Assembly: GCA_050954785.1 (NCBI GenBank)
Contig: JBPBQO010000035.1
Location: 1 to 64,000 of the forward strand
Origin: Lichenicola sp050954785
GTDB lineage: Bacteria > Pseudomonadota > Alphaproteobacteria > Acetobacterales > Acetobacteraceae
Direction of reading: 5' to 3'
DNA: 64,000 bases
The notes under the pieces were generated by a model. That model saw only the letters and a list, made by a program, of their open reading frames with translations. It was not told the DNA's origin and did no database searches. The position numbers and the translations under genes are program-made. Position 1 is the first letter of the stretch; each line of letters opens with the position of its first letter. Shown in pieces: positions 1 through 9,635 of the stretch.

Positions 1-365
1 AGGCCCGCGCCAACGGCTACGTGCTGACCCCGTTCGGACGGCGCTGCTGGGTCCAGGGCATCGCGGACAAGAACCCGGCGCGACGCGGCTACGCCGAACG
101 CCAGGCCAGCAACGCGCCGCTGCAGGGCGGGGCCGCCGACATCATCAAGCGCGCGATGGTGCGGTTGCCGGCGATCATGAACCGGGACGGCATCCAGGCG
201 CGCATGCTGCTGCAGGTGCATGACGAGTTGCTGTTCGAGGCGCCGGAAGCCGAAGCGGAGGCGCTCGCTTCCATGGTCCGTACCGTGATGGAGGGTGCCG
301 CCACCCTGACGGTGCCGCTGGTGGTCGAAACCGGGATCGGCCATAGCTGGGCGGAGGCGCATTGA
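1..365 (+). CDS. polA: DNA polymerase I, C-terminal fragment (5' end outside window)
   Basis: Last ~120 residues of DNA polymerase I, the repair and Okazaki-fragment polymerase, usually about 900 residues; the rest lies left of the window. The frame is open from base 3 to the TGA at 363-365. Visible family A polymerase motifs are the fingers segment LTPFGRR, the ERQASNAPLQGGAADIIKRA helix that contacts the template-primer, and motif C with VHDELLFE, whose Asp-Glu pair contributes to the catalytic metal site. The following SCO gene starts on a TTG overlapping this stop, so the two are probably co-transcribed. Nothing looks damaged in the visible part. Confidence 0.95.
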   Translation, partial: ARANGYVLTPFGRRCWVQGIADKNPARRGYAERQASNAPLQGGAADIIKRAMVRLPAIMNRDGIQARMLLQVHDELLFEAPEAEAEALASMVRTVMEGAATLTVPLVVETGIGHSWAEAH

Positions 366-979
366 GGGTCATCCGCCTCCTCATCCCGATCCTGCTGGCG
401 GTTGTGGTGGTTGTGCAGGTGGCGGTCGGGCTCAACTGGTTCGGGCTCGGCACACCGGATCCGCGGCTCGCGACGCAACCGCTCGGCGAGGCCCAGATCG
501 AGATCGGGGGACCGTTCACTCTCACCACGGCGGAAGACCGGACCGTTACCGACCGCACCTTCCTGGGCAAATGGGTGCTGGTCTATTTCGGCTACACCAA
601 CTGCCCCGACACCTGCCCGACCGCACTGAACGACATCGGCAATGCGCTCGACATGCTGGGCACGAAAAGCGGCGATGTCGCTCCGCTGTTCATCACCATC
701 GACCCCGAGCACGACACGCCGGCAGTCATGGCGGCCTACACGGCGAAATTCGACAAACGCATCATCGGCCTGACCGGCACGACGAGACAGATCGAGCAGG
801 TGAAGCAGACCTTCCATGTGTACGCCTCGCCGGCGCCGCACGACGAGCATGGAAGGATGGTCATGGACCACAGCTCGGTCATCGTGATCATGAACCCACA
901 GGGTAAGTTTGTGGACGCGCTGAACGGGAACGCCAATCCGGAAGCCATCGCCGCCAAGCTGCGTGCGCTGGTCCATTGA
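362..979 (+). CDS. SCO1/SenC family copper chaperone
   Basis: A 205-residue SCO-family protein, a membrane-anchored thioredoxin-fold copper chaperone for building the CuA centre of cytochrome oxidase. An N-terminal hydrophobic anchor (about residues 3-22) is followed by the thioredoxin-like domain. The copper site is visible: CPDTCP supplies the CxxxC pair, and the distal His lies in VMDHSSV. The TTG start at 362 overlaps the polA stop, which suggests translational coupling. No SCO client cytochrome oxidase operon lies beside it. The orphan cyoB at 38-40 kb is a quinol oxidase type, which lacks CuA, so it is not an obvious client. Confidence 0.93.
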   Translation: MRVIRLLIPILLAVVVVVQVAVGLNWFGLGTPDPRLATQPLGEAQIEIGGPFTLTTAEDRTVTDRTFLGKWVLVYFGYTNCPDTCPTALNDIGNALDMLGTKSGDVAPLFITIDPEHDTPAVMAAYTAKFDKRIIGLTGTTRQIEQVKQTFHVYASPAPHDEHGRMVMDHSSVIVIMNPQGKFVDALNGNANPEAIAAKLRALVH

Positions 980-983
980 CACG

Positions 984-2714
984 ATGATGACACGCCGTTT
1001 CCGACACTCTCTTCTTGCCGGCATGGCGCTGCTGCTCGGCGCGGCGGCCCCTCCCCCCGCCGATCAGACGCCGGCCGATGCGCCTCCATTGATCGCGCCC
1101 GGCGGGCAAACCCTCGGCAGTCCGCATCGCGGCGGCACGCTTCGTCTCACCGCGGATGCCGGCGCCGGCACGGCCGATCCGCAGGTCAACTACAACTCGG
1201 AGATGATCTCGCTCGGCGTCGTTGTCTATGACGGGCTGACCGCGTTCGCCAAACGTCCGGACGAGGCCAGCAATCATCCGGTTGCGGATCTTGCCGAGGC
1301 GATTCCAGAGCCGCAGGATGGGGGCCTCACCTATGTGTTCCATCTGCGTCCGGGCATCCGCTTTTCCGACGGACAGGACGTCGGCGTGCGCGACGTGGTC
1401 GCCTCGTTCCAGCGCATCTTCAAGGTGAACTCGCCGACCGCGGGCGGCTTCTATGGCGGCATCGTCGGCGCCGATGCATGCCTGAAGGATGGCGCGCACT
1501 GCACGCTGGCCGGCGGCGTAATCGGCAACGAGGCCGACCGCACCATCACCTTCCACCTGACCCATCCGGACGCCGAGTTCTTCGACAAGCTCTCGTTTCC
1601 GCATGCCTACGTGCTGCCGGCAAACACGCCTCCGCACGATCTGGGCAACGATGCGCCGCGTGGTACCGGCCCGTATCGCATCGTCAGCTACGATCCGAAC
1701 CATGGTATGACCGCCGAACGCAACCCGTTCTTCAAGGTGTGGGCGCCCGAAGCACAGCCGGATGGTTACGCCGACCACATCGTCTACAGCTACGGCCTGA
1801 CCGACGAGGCCGCGGTCACCGCCACCGAGAACGGCAACTTCGACTACATGTACGACAACGTGCCGCTCGATCGCTTCGGCGAGCTCGGCGACCGTTTCCC
1901 GGAGCAGGTGCATATCAACGACATCTTCGGCATGTTCTATTTGATCATGAACGTGAAGCTGCCGCCGTTCGATAACATCAAGGTTCGGCAGGCGGTCAAC
2001 TACGCCGTCAACCGGCGCGCCATGCAGACCTTCTATGGCGGCCCGGCCGCGGGCAGCGTGCTGTGTCAGAACGTGCCGTCCGGCCTGTCCGGCCATGAAC
2101 CCTACTGCCCCTACACCAAGGGTGCGGATTTCGAGCACCCCGCCACCGAGTGGAAGGCGCCGGACCTCGCACGGGCGAAACAGCTCGTCGAGGAGAGCGG
2201 CACCAAGGGCATGCATGTCACGCTGGTGGTGCCGAACCGCGCCGTCGAGATCGCCATGGGCACGACGCTTCAGAACATGCTGCGATCACTCGGCTACGAT
2301 GCGGACGTGAAGGCGATCGCGTTCGCGATCCAGTTCACCTACATTCAGAACACCAACAACAAGGTGCAGATCAGCCTGTCCGACTGGTATGCGGACTATG
2401 CCGAACCGTCGGACTTCCTGACTGCGCTTTACGGCTGCCAGAACTTCCATCCCGGGTCGGATTCGTCGGTGAACATCTCGGGCTATTGCAGCAAGCCGGT
2501 CCAGGATGTGTTCGACCAGGCTGCCCTGGTCTCGGTTACCGACAAGACGGCCGGCGCCGCACTCTGGGCCAAGGCCGACCGGATGATGCTTCAGGATGCA
2601 CCGGCCGCACCGCTGATCAAGATGAAAAAGATCGATCTTGTTTCGAAACGGCTTGGTAATTTCTACAATACCAATCTTTACCACATGCTGTTCTCCCAGG
2701 TCTGGGTTCAGTGA
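984..2714 (+). CDS. ABC importer substrate-binding protein (SBP_bac_5, peptide/nickel type)
   Basis: A 576-residue extracytoplasmic solute-binding protein of the DppA/OppA cluster (SBP_bac_5), feeding the transporter encoded by the next four genes. A Sec signal is visible: MMTRRFRHSL followed by a hydrophobic run ending near AAAPPPA. The family pattern follows, with a GGTLR strand, TYVFHLRPGIRFSDGQ and GTGPYRIVSYDP. The GTG at 963 lies inside the SCO gene; ATG 984 or 987 gives the better signal peptide. The stop overlaps the GTG of the following permease by 4 bases. Substrate cannot be read from sequence: di/oligopeptides, opines, nickel chelates and glycosides are all used by this family. 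Confidence 0.9.
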   Translation: MMTRRFRHSLLAGMALLLGAAAPPPADQTPADAPPLIAPGGQTLGSPHRGGTLRLTADAGAGTADPQVNYNSEMISLGVVVYDGLTAFAKRPDEASNHPVADLAEAIPEPQDGGLTYVFHLRPGIRFSDGQDVGVRDVVASFQRIFKVNSPTAGGFYGGIVGADACLKDGAHCTLAGGVIGNEADRTITFHLTHPDAEFFDKLSFPHAYVLPANTPPHDLGNDAPRGTGPYRIVSYDPNHGMTAERNPFFKVWAPEAQPDGYADHIVYSYGLTDEAAVTATENGNFDYMYDNVPLDRFGELGDRFPEQVHINDIFGMFYLIMNVKLPPFDNIKVRQAVNYAVNRRAMQTFYGGPAAGSVLCQNVPSGLSGHEPYCPYTKGADFEHPATEWKAPDLARAKQLVEESGTKGMHVTLVVPNRAVEIAMGTTLQNMLRSLGYDADVKAIAFAIQFTYIQNTNNKVQISLSDWYADYAEPSDFLTALYGCQNFHPGSDSSVNISGYCSKPVQDVFDQAALVSVTDKTAGAALWAKADRMMLQDAPAAPLIKMKKIDLVSKRLGNFYNTNLYHMLFSQVWVQ

Positions 2715-3730
2715 GCGTTACCGTTTCGCCCCGCCGCGTCATCCGTGTGCAGGGTCCCTGGGAAATCGCGGCTCGCGCGCTGCTGCGCATGCCGAGTGCG
2801 ATTATCGCCGCCGCGGTGCTGGTGCTACTGGTCGCAGCCAGCCTCGCGGCTCCGATCTATGCGAGCCGAATTGCCCATACCGAGCCGTTCGTCTCGGATG
2901 TCGCGGCCACGGTCACGCTGCATGGCGAGGAGATTCCGGTCATGCAGCCGAACAACAACCGGCTCCATCTCGGCCTCACCCCGATCGGTCCGACCTGGCA
3001 TGCGGACGCCGACCTGCTCGGCGCCGACAGCCAGGGCCGCGACGTTGCCGCGCGATTGCTGTACGGCGGCCGCAACTCGCTGCTGATCTCGAGCTGTGCC
3101 GCGATCCTGTGCATCGTCATGGCGGCGGTGGTCGGCATCTGCGCCGGGTTCTTCGGCGGCATCGTCGACATGCTGCTGTCCCGGCTGATGGACATCATGT
3201 GGGCGATCCCGGTCTATCTGTTCGCGATCTCGCTTTCGATCGTCACCGTCAGCCAGGGATTGCAGCTCGGGCCGTTCGTGATCCGGTCGGACAACCTGAT
3301 CCTGCCGATCGCCATCATCGCACTGGTGTATGTGCCGTATGCCGCCCGCCCGATCCGCGGCCGCGTCATGTCGCTGCGGCAGGCCGAGTTCGTGTTGGCC
3401 GCTCGCTGCCTCGGCGTATCGCGCACACGCATCCTGGTGCGCGACATCCTGCCGAACGTCAGCACCACGCTGATCGTGCTGGCTCCGCTGGTGATGGCGC
3501 TGGCGCTGCTGGCCGAGAGCGCGCTGTCGTTCCTGTCGATCGGCGTGCAGGCACCGGCGGCAAGCTGGGGCACCATCATCGAGGACGGCCAGGGCCTGAT
3601 CTACACCAGGCCGATGGTCGCGATCGCGCCCGGCCTGGCCATCGTCGTCACCGTGCTGGCGCTCAACATCCTCGGCGACGGGCTGCGCGACGCGCTCGAC
3701 GTCAAGGAAACCAGCAGGCGGCGCGGCTAG
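2711..3730 (+). CDS. ABC importer permease, DppC/OppC type
   Basis: A 339-residue inner-membrane permease of the peptide/nickel importer. An N-terminal OppC-type segment with one membrane span (about residues 27-49) is followed by a long periplasmic stretch and then the BPD_transp_1 core with five further spans. The EAA loop that contacts the ATPases is visible around LRQAEFVLAARCLGVSRTRI. It starts on GTG 2711 overlapping the binding-protein stop. Here the DppC-type permease precedes the DppB-type one, the reverse of the classical dpp/opp order. Confidence 0.9.
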   Translation: MSVTVSPRRVIRVQGPWEIAARALLRMPSAIIAAAVLVLLVAASLAAPIYASRIAHTEPFVSDVAATVTLHGEEIPVMQPNNNRLHLGLTPIGPTWHADADLLGADSQGRDVAARLLYGGRNSLLISSCAAILCIVMAAVVGICAGFFGGIVDMLLSRLMDIMWAIPVYLFAISLSIVTVSQGLQLGPFVIRSDNLILPIAIIALVYVPYAARPIRGRVMSLRQAEFVLAARCLGVSRTRILVRDILPNVSTTLIVLAPLVMALALLAESALSFLSIGVQAPAASWGTIIEDGQGLIYTRPMVAIAPGLAIVVTVLALNILGDGLRDALDVKETSRRRG

Positions 3731-4705
3731 ATGCTGCTCGCCCTGGTCAAGCGCCTCGGCCAGACGGTGCTGGTGCTGTTCGGCATCAGCGTGCTGGTGT
3801 TCCTGGTGTTCTTCGCAACGCCGGGCTCCGATCCGTCCGCGCGCATCGCCGGCCGCAACGCCAGCCAGGAAACCCTTGCGGCCGTGCGCCACCAGTATGG
3901 TTTCGACCGTCCGCTCCCGGTCCAGTACGCCAAGCTGATGGGACGGCTGTTCATCACCCGGGACCTCACCTCGTTCGTCGATCACGGCGAGAAGGTGGTG
4001 CCGGAAGTGATGCGCGCGGCTCCCGTCACCATCTCGCTCGTCGCGGGGGCGGCGGTCATCTGGATCGTGGTCTCGATCGCGATGGGCACGATCGCCACCG
4101 CCATGCGCGGCACCCTGGTCGATCGCGGGCTGATGATGCTGGGGCTGATCGGGATCTCGATGCCGGTGTTCTGGCTCGGCGAGGTCACCAACCTGATCAC
4201 CCAGAGCCGCTACCACGATACCTGGATGTTCTCCTGGGTGCCCGGCCTCGGCTACGTGCCGCTGCTCGACGACCCGCTCGGCTGGTTCCGCCACCTGATC
4301 ATCCCCTGGTGCGTGCTGGCGGTGCTGTTCATCGGCATCTACGGCCGCGTGCTGCGCGCCGACCTGGTCGCCTCGTACGGCGAGGATTTCATGCGCACCG
4401 CGCGCGCAAAGGGCCTTACCGAAACCCGCGTGCTGCTGCGGCACGGGCTGCGCACGTCGCTGATCACCTTCGTGTCGTTGTTCGGGCTGGATTTCGCTCA
4501 GCTCGTCGGCGGCGGCGCATTGCTGACCGAAGTGGTGTTCGGGCTGCAGGGCGTCGGACGGCTGACCTACCAGGGGCTGATCAACCTGGACCTGCCGCTG
4601 ATCATGGCGACCGTGATGTACTCGGCGATCTTCGTCGTGCTCGCCAACGCGGTGGTGGACCTGGTCTATCTCCTGCTCGACCCGAGGGTGCGTGATGGAC
4701 GCTGA
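3731..4705 (+). CDS. ABC importer permease, DppB/OppB type
   Basis: A 324-residue inner-membrane permease that pairs with the preceding DppC-type subunit. The N-terminal span has the typical LVKRLGQTVLVLFGISVLVF opening, followed by the GSDPSARIAG segment seen in DppB-type proteins. About six membrane spans and an EAA loop (around YGEDFMRTARAKGLTETRV) are visible. ATG 3731 follows the previous TAG directly, with no gap, and the end overlaps the first ATPase gene by 11-14 bases, so expression is tightly coupled. Confidence 0.9.
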   Translation: MLLALVKRLGQTVLVLFGISVLVFLVFFATPGSDPSARIAGRNASQETLAAVRHQYGFDRPLPVQYAKLMGRLFITRDLTSFVDHGEKVVPEVMRAAPVTISLVAGAAVIWIVVSIAMGTIATAMRGTLVDRGLMMLGLIGISMPVFWLGEVTNLITQSRYHDTWMFSWVPGLGYVPLLDDPLGWFRHLIIPWCVLAVLFIGIYGRVLRADLVASYGEDFMRTARAKGLTETRVLLRHGLRTSLITFVSLFGLDFAQLVGGGALLTEVVFGLQGVGRLTYQGLINLDLPLIMATVMYSAIFVVLANAVVDLVYLLLDPRVRDGR

Positions 4706-5738
4706 GTATCGTATCGGCGACCCGTTGCTCGAGGTGCGCGACCTCACCATCACCCTGCCGGCGGGACGCGGAAAAACCGTGCGGATCATCGAGAACATCT
4801 CGTTCGCTTTAGGCGCGCGCGAAATCATGGGAATGGTCGGCGAGTCCGGCTCGGGCAAGAGCATGACCGCCCTGGCGATCATGGGCCTGATCGATGCGCC
4901 CGGCGCGCTGATCACCGGCTCGGCACGCTTCCGTGGCCGCGAGCTGATCGGGCTCGGACGGCGCGAGATGCGGGCCCTGCGCGGGGCCGAGATCGCGATG
5001 ATCTTCCAGGACCCGATGACGGCCCTCACCCCGGTCTACACGATCGGCTGGCAGATCGACGAGCAGCTCCGTGCCCACAAGCGCCTCAGCCGTACCGGCG
5101 CCCGTGCACGCACCGTCGAACTGCTGGGCGACATGGGCGTGCCCGATCCGGAACGGGCCGCCGACCGCTACCCGCACCAGCTCTCGGGCGGCCTGCGCCA
5201 GCGGGCGATGATCGCCATGGCGCTGTCCTGCAACCCATCGCTGCTGATCGCCGACGAGCCCACCACCGCGCTCGACGTCACCGTACAGGCGCAGATCCTC
5301 GACCTGCTGCGACGGCTGCGCAGCGATTTCGGCTCGTCGATACTTCTGATCACCCATGACATGGGCGTGGTGGCGGAAACCTGCGACCGCACCATGGTCC
5401 TGTATGCCGGCAACGTCGCCGAACGCGGACCCACCGGCGCATTGTTCACCCGGCCCGGCCATCCCTATACCGCCGGCCTGCTCGACAGCATCCCGCCGCT
5501 GCATGGCGAACGACCGAGGCGCCTGCCCTCGATCCTGGGCGCACCACCGAACCCGGCGCAGCGGCCGGAGGGTTGCCCGTTTCTGCCCCGCTGCGATCAT
5601 GGCCACGCGGCCTGCGAGACGCGCCCGGCACTACTCCCGTTCGGGGAACAGGACGTGGCCTGCGTGCTGCCGCTGGAAGGCCGGCCGCTGCCGCCGCGGA
5701 TCCAGCCGGCGTTCGCGCCGACGGTGTTCCCGGCATGA
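4695..5738 (+). CDS. ABC importer ATPase, DppD/OppD type
   Basis: A 347-residue ATP-binding subunit. Visible motifs are Walker A GESGSGKS, the Q-loop in MIFQDPM, signature LSGGLRQR, Walker B LLIADEPTTALD and the switch His in LITHDMG. The C-terminal oligopeptide-transporter extension carries a Cys-rich segment (about residues 290-325: CPFLPRC, HAACE, VACVLP) of the type that binds a 4Fe-4S cluster in DppD/OppD proteins. The start is ATG 4695 (GTG 4692 also possible), inside the permease end. The stop overlaps the next ATPase start by 4 bases. Confidence 0.92.
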   Translation: MDAEYRIGDPLLEVRDLTITLPAGRGKTVRIIENISFALGAREIMGMVGESGSGKSMTALAIMGLIDAPGALITGSARFRGRELIGLGRREMRALRGAEIAMIFQDPMTALTPVYTIGWQIDEQLRAHKRLSRTGARARTVELLGDMGVPDPERAADRYPHQLSGGLRQRAMIAMALSCNPSLLIADEPTTALDVTVQAQILDLLRRLRSDFGSSILLITHDMGVVAETCDRTMVLYAGNVAERGPTGALFTRPGHPYTAGLLDSIPPLHGERPRRLPSILGAPPNPAQRPEGCPFLPRCDHGHAACETRPALLPFGEQDVACVLPLEGRPLPPRIQPAFAPTVFPA

Positions 5739-6718
5739 ACGCGATGGCGCCGCTGATCGAAACGAAGCACCTGTCGAAGCATTACCGGGTCGGCAGCGCA
5801 TTGCACGGCAAACAGACCTTGCGGGCGGTGGACGACGTCTCTCTCGCGGTCCGGCCGGGCGAGACGCTCGGGCTGGTCGGCGAGTCCGGCTGCGGCAAGT
5901 CCACCCTCGGCCGCTGCCTGCTGCGCCTCACCGACATCACCGACGGCGCGATCGAATTCGAGGGACGCGACATCACGCGCGCCCGCGAGACCACGCTCCG
6001 ACCGATGCGGCCGCGCATGCAGATGGTGTTCCAGGACAGCTATGCATCGCTGAACCCGCGCCGTCGTGTCGGCGACCTGATCGCCGAGCCGTTGCGCGTG
6101 CATCGCGGCCCGAACGGAAGGCGCACCCGATCCGACATAAGCGACCGGCTGCATGAGCTGACCAGTTTGGTTGGGCTTCCAGAGTCGGCGCTCGAACGCT
6201 ATCCGCACGAGTTTTCCGGCGGCCAGCGTCAGCGCATCAACATCGCCCGTGCCCTCGCGCTGTCGCCGCGACTGGTGGTGGCCGACGAGCCGGTGTCGGC
6301 GCTGGATGTCTCGATCCAGGCGCAGATCGTCAACCTGTTCATGGATCTGCAGGACCAGCTCGGCCTGACCTACGTGTTCATTGCGCACGACCTCAGCGTG
6401 GTGCGCCAGATTGCGACGCGGGTGGCCGTCATGTATCTCGGCTCGGTGGTCGAACTCGGCGATGCCGACACCGTGCTGCACAGTCCGGCGCATCCCTATA
6501 CCGCGGCGCTGATCTCCGCCGTCCCGGAGCCGGTGGTGGGACTGGCATCACGACGCACGCTGCTGACCGGCGATGTGCCGAGCCCGATCTCGCCGCCGCC
6601 CGGCTGCCGGTTCCATACACGCTGCCCGATCGCGCAGCCGCGCTGCCGAGCCGAAGTGCCGGCGTTGCGCGATGTGGGCGACGGTCGCCAGGCCGCCTGC
6701 CATTTTCCGCTGAACTGA
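5735..6718 (+). CDS. ABC importer ATPase, DppF/OppF type
   Basis: A 327-residue ATPase that would form the heterodimer with the DppD-type subunit. Walker A GESGCGKS, Q-loop MVFQDSYASLNPR (the LNPR extension typical of OppF/DppF), signature FSGGQRQR, Walker B LVVADEPVSALD and switch HDLSV are visible. The C-terminal Cys cluster CRFHTRCPIAQPRC is present. ATG 5735 overlaps the previous TGA; the frame is open further upstream but that part lies over the conserved end of the previous gene. It closes a five-gene importer operon, possibly read through from polA and SCO. Confidence 0.93.
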   Translation: MNAMAPLIETKHLSKHYRVGSALHGKQTLRAVDDVSLAVRPGETLGLVGESGCGKSTLGRCLLRLTDITDGAIEFEGRDITRARETTLRPMRPRMQMVFQDSYASLNPRRRVGDLIAEPLRVHRGPNGRRTRSDISDRLHELTSLVGLPESALERYPHEFSGGQRQRINIARALALSPRLVVADEPVSALDVSIQAQIVNLFMDLQDQLGLTYVFIAHDLSVVRQIATRVAVMYLGSVVELGDADTVLHSPAHPYTAALISAVPEPVVGLASRRTLLTGDVPSPISPPPGCRFHTRCPIAQPRCRAEVPALRDVGDGRQAACHFPLN

Positions 6719-6797
6719 ACCTGCCGGATCGACCGGTTGCCGGTGTCTTTGTGACATGGGCGCTGCCGGTCGTTGCCGGGTCCGGGCGTAGCCGCTG

Positions 6798-8882
6798 CTA
6801 TACCGGCAGGGCGGGTTTGGTTGCCGCCGGATCGGTGATGCTGGACCGCCCGGTCTCGACATGCCCGGCGAGCCGCGTCTCGGTTCCGGCATGACCATCG
6901 GGCAGCAGGCTCAGATCATACCAGTGGCCATTTTCCGCGAGCTTCGTGACATCGGGAACTTCCTGACCGGCGGCAAGCGATAGCACCCGCTCCGGCCTTC
7001 CATAGGCGTTGTCGCGGAGTGTGAGCCGTATCGGCAACGGAGTGTCGTTGCGGACCGTCAGCACCAGCGTCCCATGCACCCCATCCTGACGCGCCGTTAC
7101 GGATACCGGCATCGGCTGGTCGCGTTGAAACCGACGCAGGAAGCCGTTCGGGCCCGTCACCGAAAGCAGATGCGGCCCATCGCCATCGAGCGTCCAGCTA
7201 TCGCGCAGGGTGGCACCGGAGCCGACCGTGTAGCGTCGCGGTGTCTCGTCCGTGCCCTCGCGGTAGACATAGAAACATGCCGCCGCCTTGCCGTGGCTGG
7301 TAAATTCGAGCGTGAGATGTCCGGCCGGTCCTGCGATCTCGTCGACTGAAAGGTCGTAGGGCAAAGGCCGCGCCGGCCGGGTGCCCGGTTCCTGCATTCC
7401 GATATCGGCCGCCGCACTTCGCACCGGCACACCGGGACTGGGCAGGCGGCAGCTCGCATCGACCTTGGCCATCATGTCACGCGTGTCGGGCAGCTCGGCA
7501 CTGCCATGCCGCGGTCGGCTGAAATCGAAGGCCGAGGTCAGGTCGCCGCAGATCGCCCGCCGCCACGGGGTCAGGTTCGGTTCGTGCACGCCGAAACGCT
7601 GCTCGATGAAGCGGATGACCGAGGTATGGTCGAACACTTCCGAGCAGACGAACCCGCCTTTGCTCCACGGCGAGATGGCGATCATGCCGACGCGCGGACC
7701 CAGCCCGTACGGCAGGTCGTCCGGCGGAAACTTGCCCATGTCGGCTGGCGTCGATCGAGTGTGGATTTCGCCCTCCGTCGACACGGTGCTCAACCCGGGA
7801 AGCACCTTCGTCGGCGGCTGCGGCGGCGGCATGTGGTCGAAATAGCCGTCATTCTCGTCGTACATCACCAGCAGGACGGTCTTGCTCCAGACCGCCGGGT
7901 CCGCTGTCAGCGCGTCCAGCACCCGGGCCATGTAGGCGGCGCCGTAGCCGGGGGTCCAGCGCGGATGCTCGGAGAACGCACCCGGCGGCAGCAACCACGA
8001 CACCTGCGGCAACCGGCCGCCGACCACATCCTGGCGCAGATCGTCCAGTGTCCGCTTGGACATGCCGCGACGGTGCAGTTCCGAGCCTTCGGGGGCGTCC
8101 ACGAACTGCCGGAAGTTGGCCAGCACATTGGTGCCGAAATTGCCTTCCAGATGGTCGGTGACCGACAGGCCCTGCTGGTACACCTGCCAGGTGATGCCGG
8201 CGTCCTGCAGCCGCTCCGGAAAGGTGGTCCAGGTGAACGGCGCGGGAACGTTTTTGTAGAAAGCGCGGTCCACCCAGTCGACATTATCCAGCAATGGGCC
8301 ACCGCCGGTGCCGGCGGGATCATTGGTGCCGGTCATCAGATAAAACCGGTTCGGATGCGTCTGATTGGGCGTGGAACAGAAATAATGGTCGCAGATGGTG
8401 AAGGCATCGGCGAGCGCGTAATGGTACGGAATATCCTCCCGCGTGTAGTAGCCCATCGTCATGTCGGTCTTGTTCGCCGGCCATTGATCGTTGCGGCCGG
8501 CATTGATCGCGGCGTGGGTCGGGTGCCAGCTATGATCCAGGTCGAGCACGCATTCGGCGCTGGTGAACTGGGTCTGCAGCCGGAATGGCATCACCAGCCC
8601 CTGCGCCGGATCGTTGCGGGCCTGTGCCCAGACCGGCATCCCGTTCGCTCGCAGTACCGGGTGACGGTCGTTGACGCCACGCACCCCACTCAGATGACCG
8701 AAATAATGATCGAACGAGCGGTTCTCCTGCATCAGCACGACGATGTGCTCGACGTCCTGAAGCGATCCGGTGCGCCTGTTCGCGGGAAGCGCCAGTGCCC
8801 GCTGGATCGAGGCGGGGATCAACCCGGCGCCGGCGGCGACCGCACCCAGCTTGAGAAGATCGCGACGGGTGGGCCGGGGCAT
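6798..8882 (-). CDS. Tat-exported phosphoesterase, phosphocholine-type phospholipase C family
   Basis: A 694-residue exported phosphoesterase of the PLC/acid phosphatase family (PF04185), which hydrolyses phosphodiesters or phosphomonoesters outside the cytoplasm. A twin-arginine signal is clear (TRRDLLKLGAVAAGAG after a short n-region), so the start is set at ATG 8882 and not 63 bases upstream. Conserved motifs are ENRSFDHYFG near the N-terminus, HSWHPTHAA, PNRFYLMTGT and YDENDGYFDHM. The last ~190 residues contain two DUF756-like beta domains, typical of non-haemolytic phospholipase C. It stands alone, converging with the ABC importer operon. A role in phosphate scavenging from lipids is an inference from the family. 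Confidence 0.9.
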   Translation of the reverse strand: MPRPTRRDLLKLGAVAAGAGLIPASIQRALALPANRRTGSLQDVEHIVVLMQENRSFDHYFGHLSGVRGVNDRHPVLRANGMPVWAQARNDPAQGLVMPFRLQTQFTSAECVLDLDHSWHPTHAAINAGRNDQWPANKTDMTMGYYTREDIPYHYALADAFTICDHYFCSTPNQTHPNRFYLMTGTNDPAGTGGGPLLDNVDWVDRAFYKNVPAPFTWTTFPERLQDAGITWQVYQQGLSVTDHLEGNFGTNVLANFRQFVDAPEGSELHRRGMSKRTLDDLRQDVVGGRLPQVSWLLPPGAFSEHPRWTPGYGAAYMARVLDALTADPAVWSKTVLLVMYDENDGYFDHMPPPQPPTKVLPGLSTVSTEGEIHTRSTPADMGKFPPDDLPYGLGPRVGMIAISPWSKGGFVCSEVFDHTSVIRFIEQRFGVHEPNLTPWRRAICGDLTSAFDFSRPRHGSAELPDTRDMMAKVDASCRLPSPGVPVRSAAADIGMQEPGTRPARPLPYDLSVDEIAGPAGHLTLEFTSHGKAAACFYVYREGTDETPRRYTVGSGATLRDSWTLDGDGPHLLSVTGPNGFLRRFQRDQPMPVSVTARQDGVHGTLVLTVRNDTPLPIRLTLRDNAYGRPERVLSLAAGQEVPDVTKLAENGHWYDLSLLPDGHAGTETRLAGHVETGRSSITDPAATKPALPV

Positions 8883-9635
8883 AGGCAGACATCCTGATGT
8901 GCAGTTTTCTGATGTCGGTCTAGCATGCCGATCGATGTCGGACACGGATCTGGATCCCGGACGTCGGCAATTTCGATGATCCTGTCCAGGTCTTCATCAA
9001 CTGTTCATGGAGTATGTCGAGTTTTCGCTGGGAGCGGAGCTGAAATGACGGCATTGCACCGCTCACCGCGGTCCACACCGGCACGCTTTATCATCACGTC
9101 GCAAAATCCCAAAGGTACACCGGGCTACGTGTTCGTGCGCGGCTTCCTGGCACTAAACGGCTGCAGCCTGACAAGTCGGTCGCACGCATCGTTACGGTCC
9201 CGTTCTGCGGACTTCCGGCACCGGATCGACGTCGAGACCGGCGTTGGCATACAGCGCATCCGCTTTGACCCGTATGCTTCGCGCGCATCTCGGATTGCGA
9301 TGTGAACCTCAGCATGGCGACGGCGTGCCTGCACGACGTGGTGATCGTCGCGATCCACCGACAGAAGCCAACAATCATCATCATGCGTAATGGTCGGGAC
9401 TCACAGAAGTCGCTGGCGGGTCCAGGGCGCAAGCTGATCATGACCAGCCCGAAGGAGACGGACGATGATGACTGGATCTTCCTCTTCACCGACAGCCCGA
9501 TCCGCCGCTATATGGGAACAGCAGTGCGTTTGTGCGCGATTCGAGCGAATCGCCACGAGGCCACGACGACGCACGCCATGAGCGGCGGCTGCACAGGCTT
9601 TGGGTGAAGGCGCCGCGCGTCGGCGATCAATCGAC
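8883..9635. other. 753-bp stretch without a supportable gene
   Basis: Between the phosphoesterase and the amidohydrolase no frame on either strand shows a recognisable domain, a convincing ribosome binding site or a conserved motif. The longest plus-strand frames (8925-9305 and 9302-9607) have compositions typical of chance frames in GC-rich DNA. The left end must hold the phosphoesterase promoter and the right end that of the amidohydrolase gene. A decayed gene cannot be excluded. Confidence 0.5.

Noticed and set aside
2825..5029. Very long minus-strand open frame (over 700 codons) over the permease genes
   Set aside because: It lies antisense to clearly conserved permeases, is rich in Arg, Asp, His and Gln with no domain, and is the usual shadow of GC-rich coding DNA.
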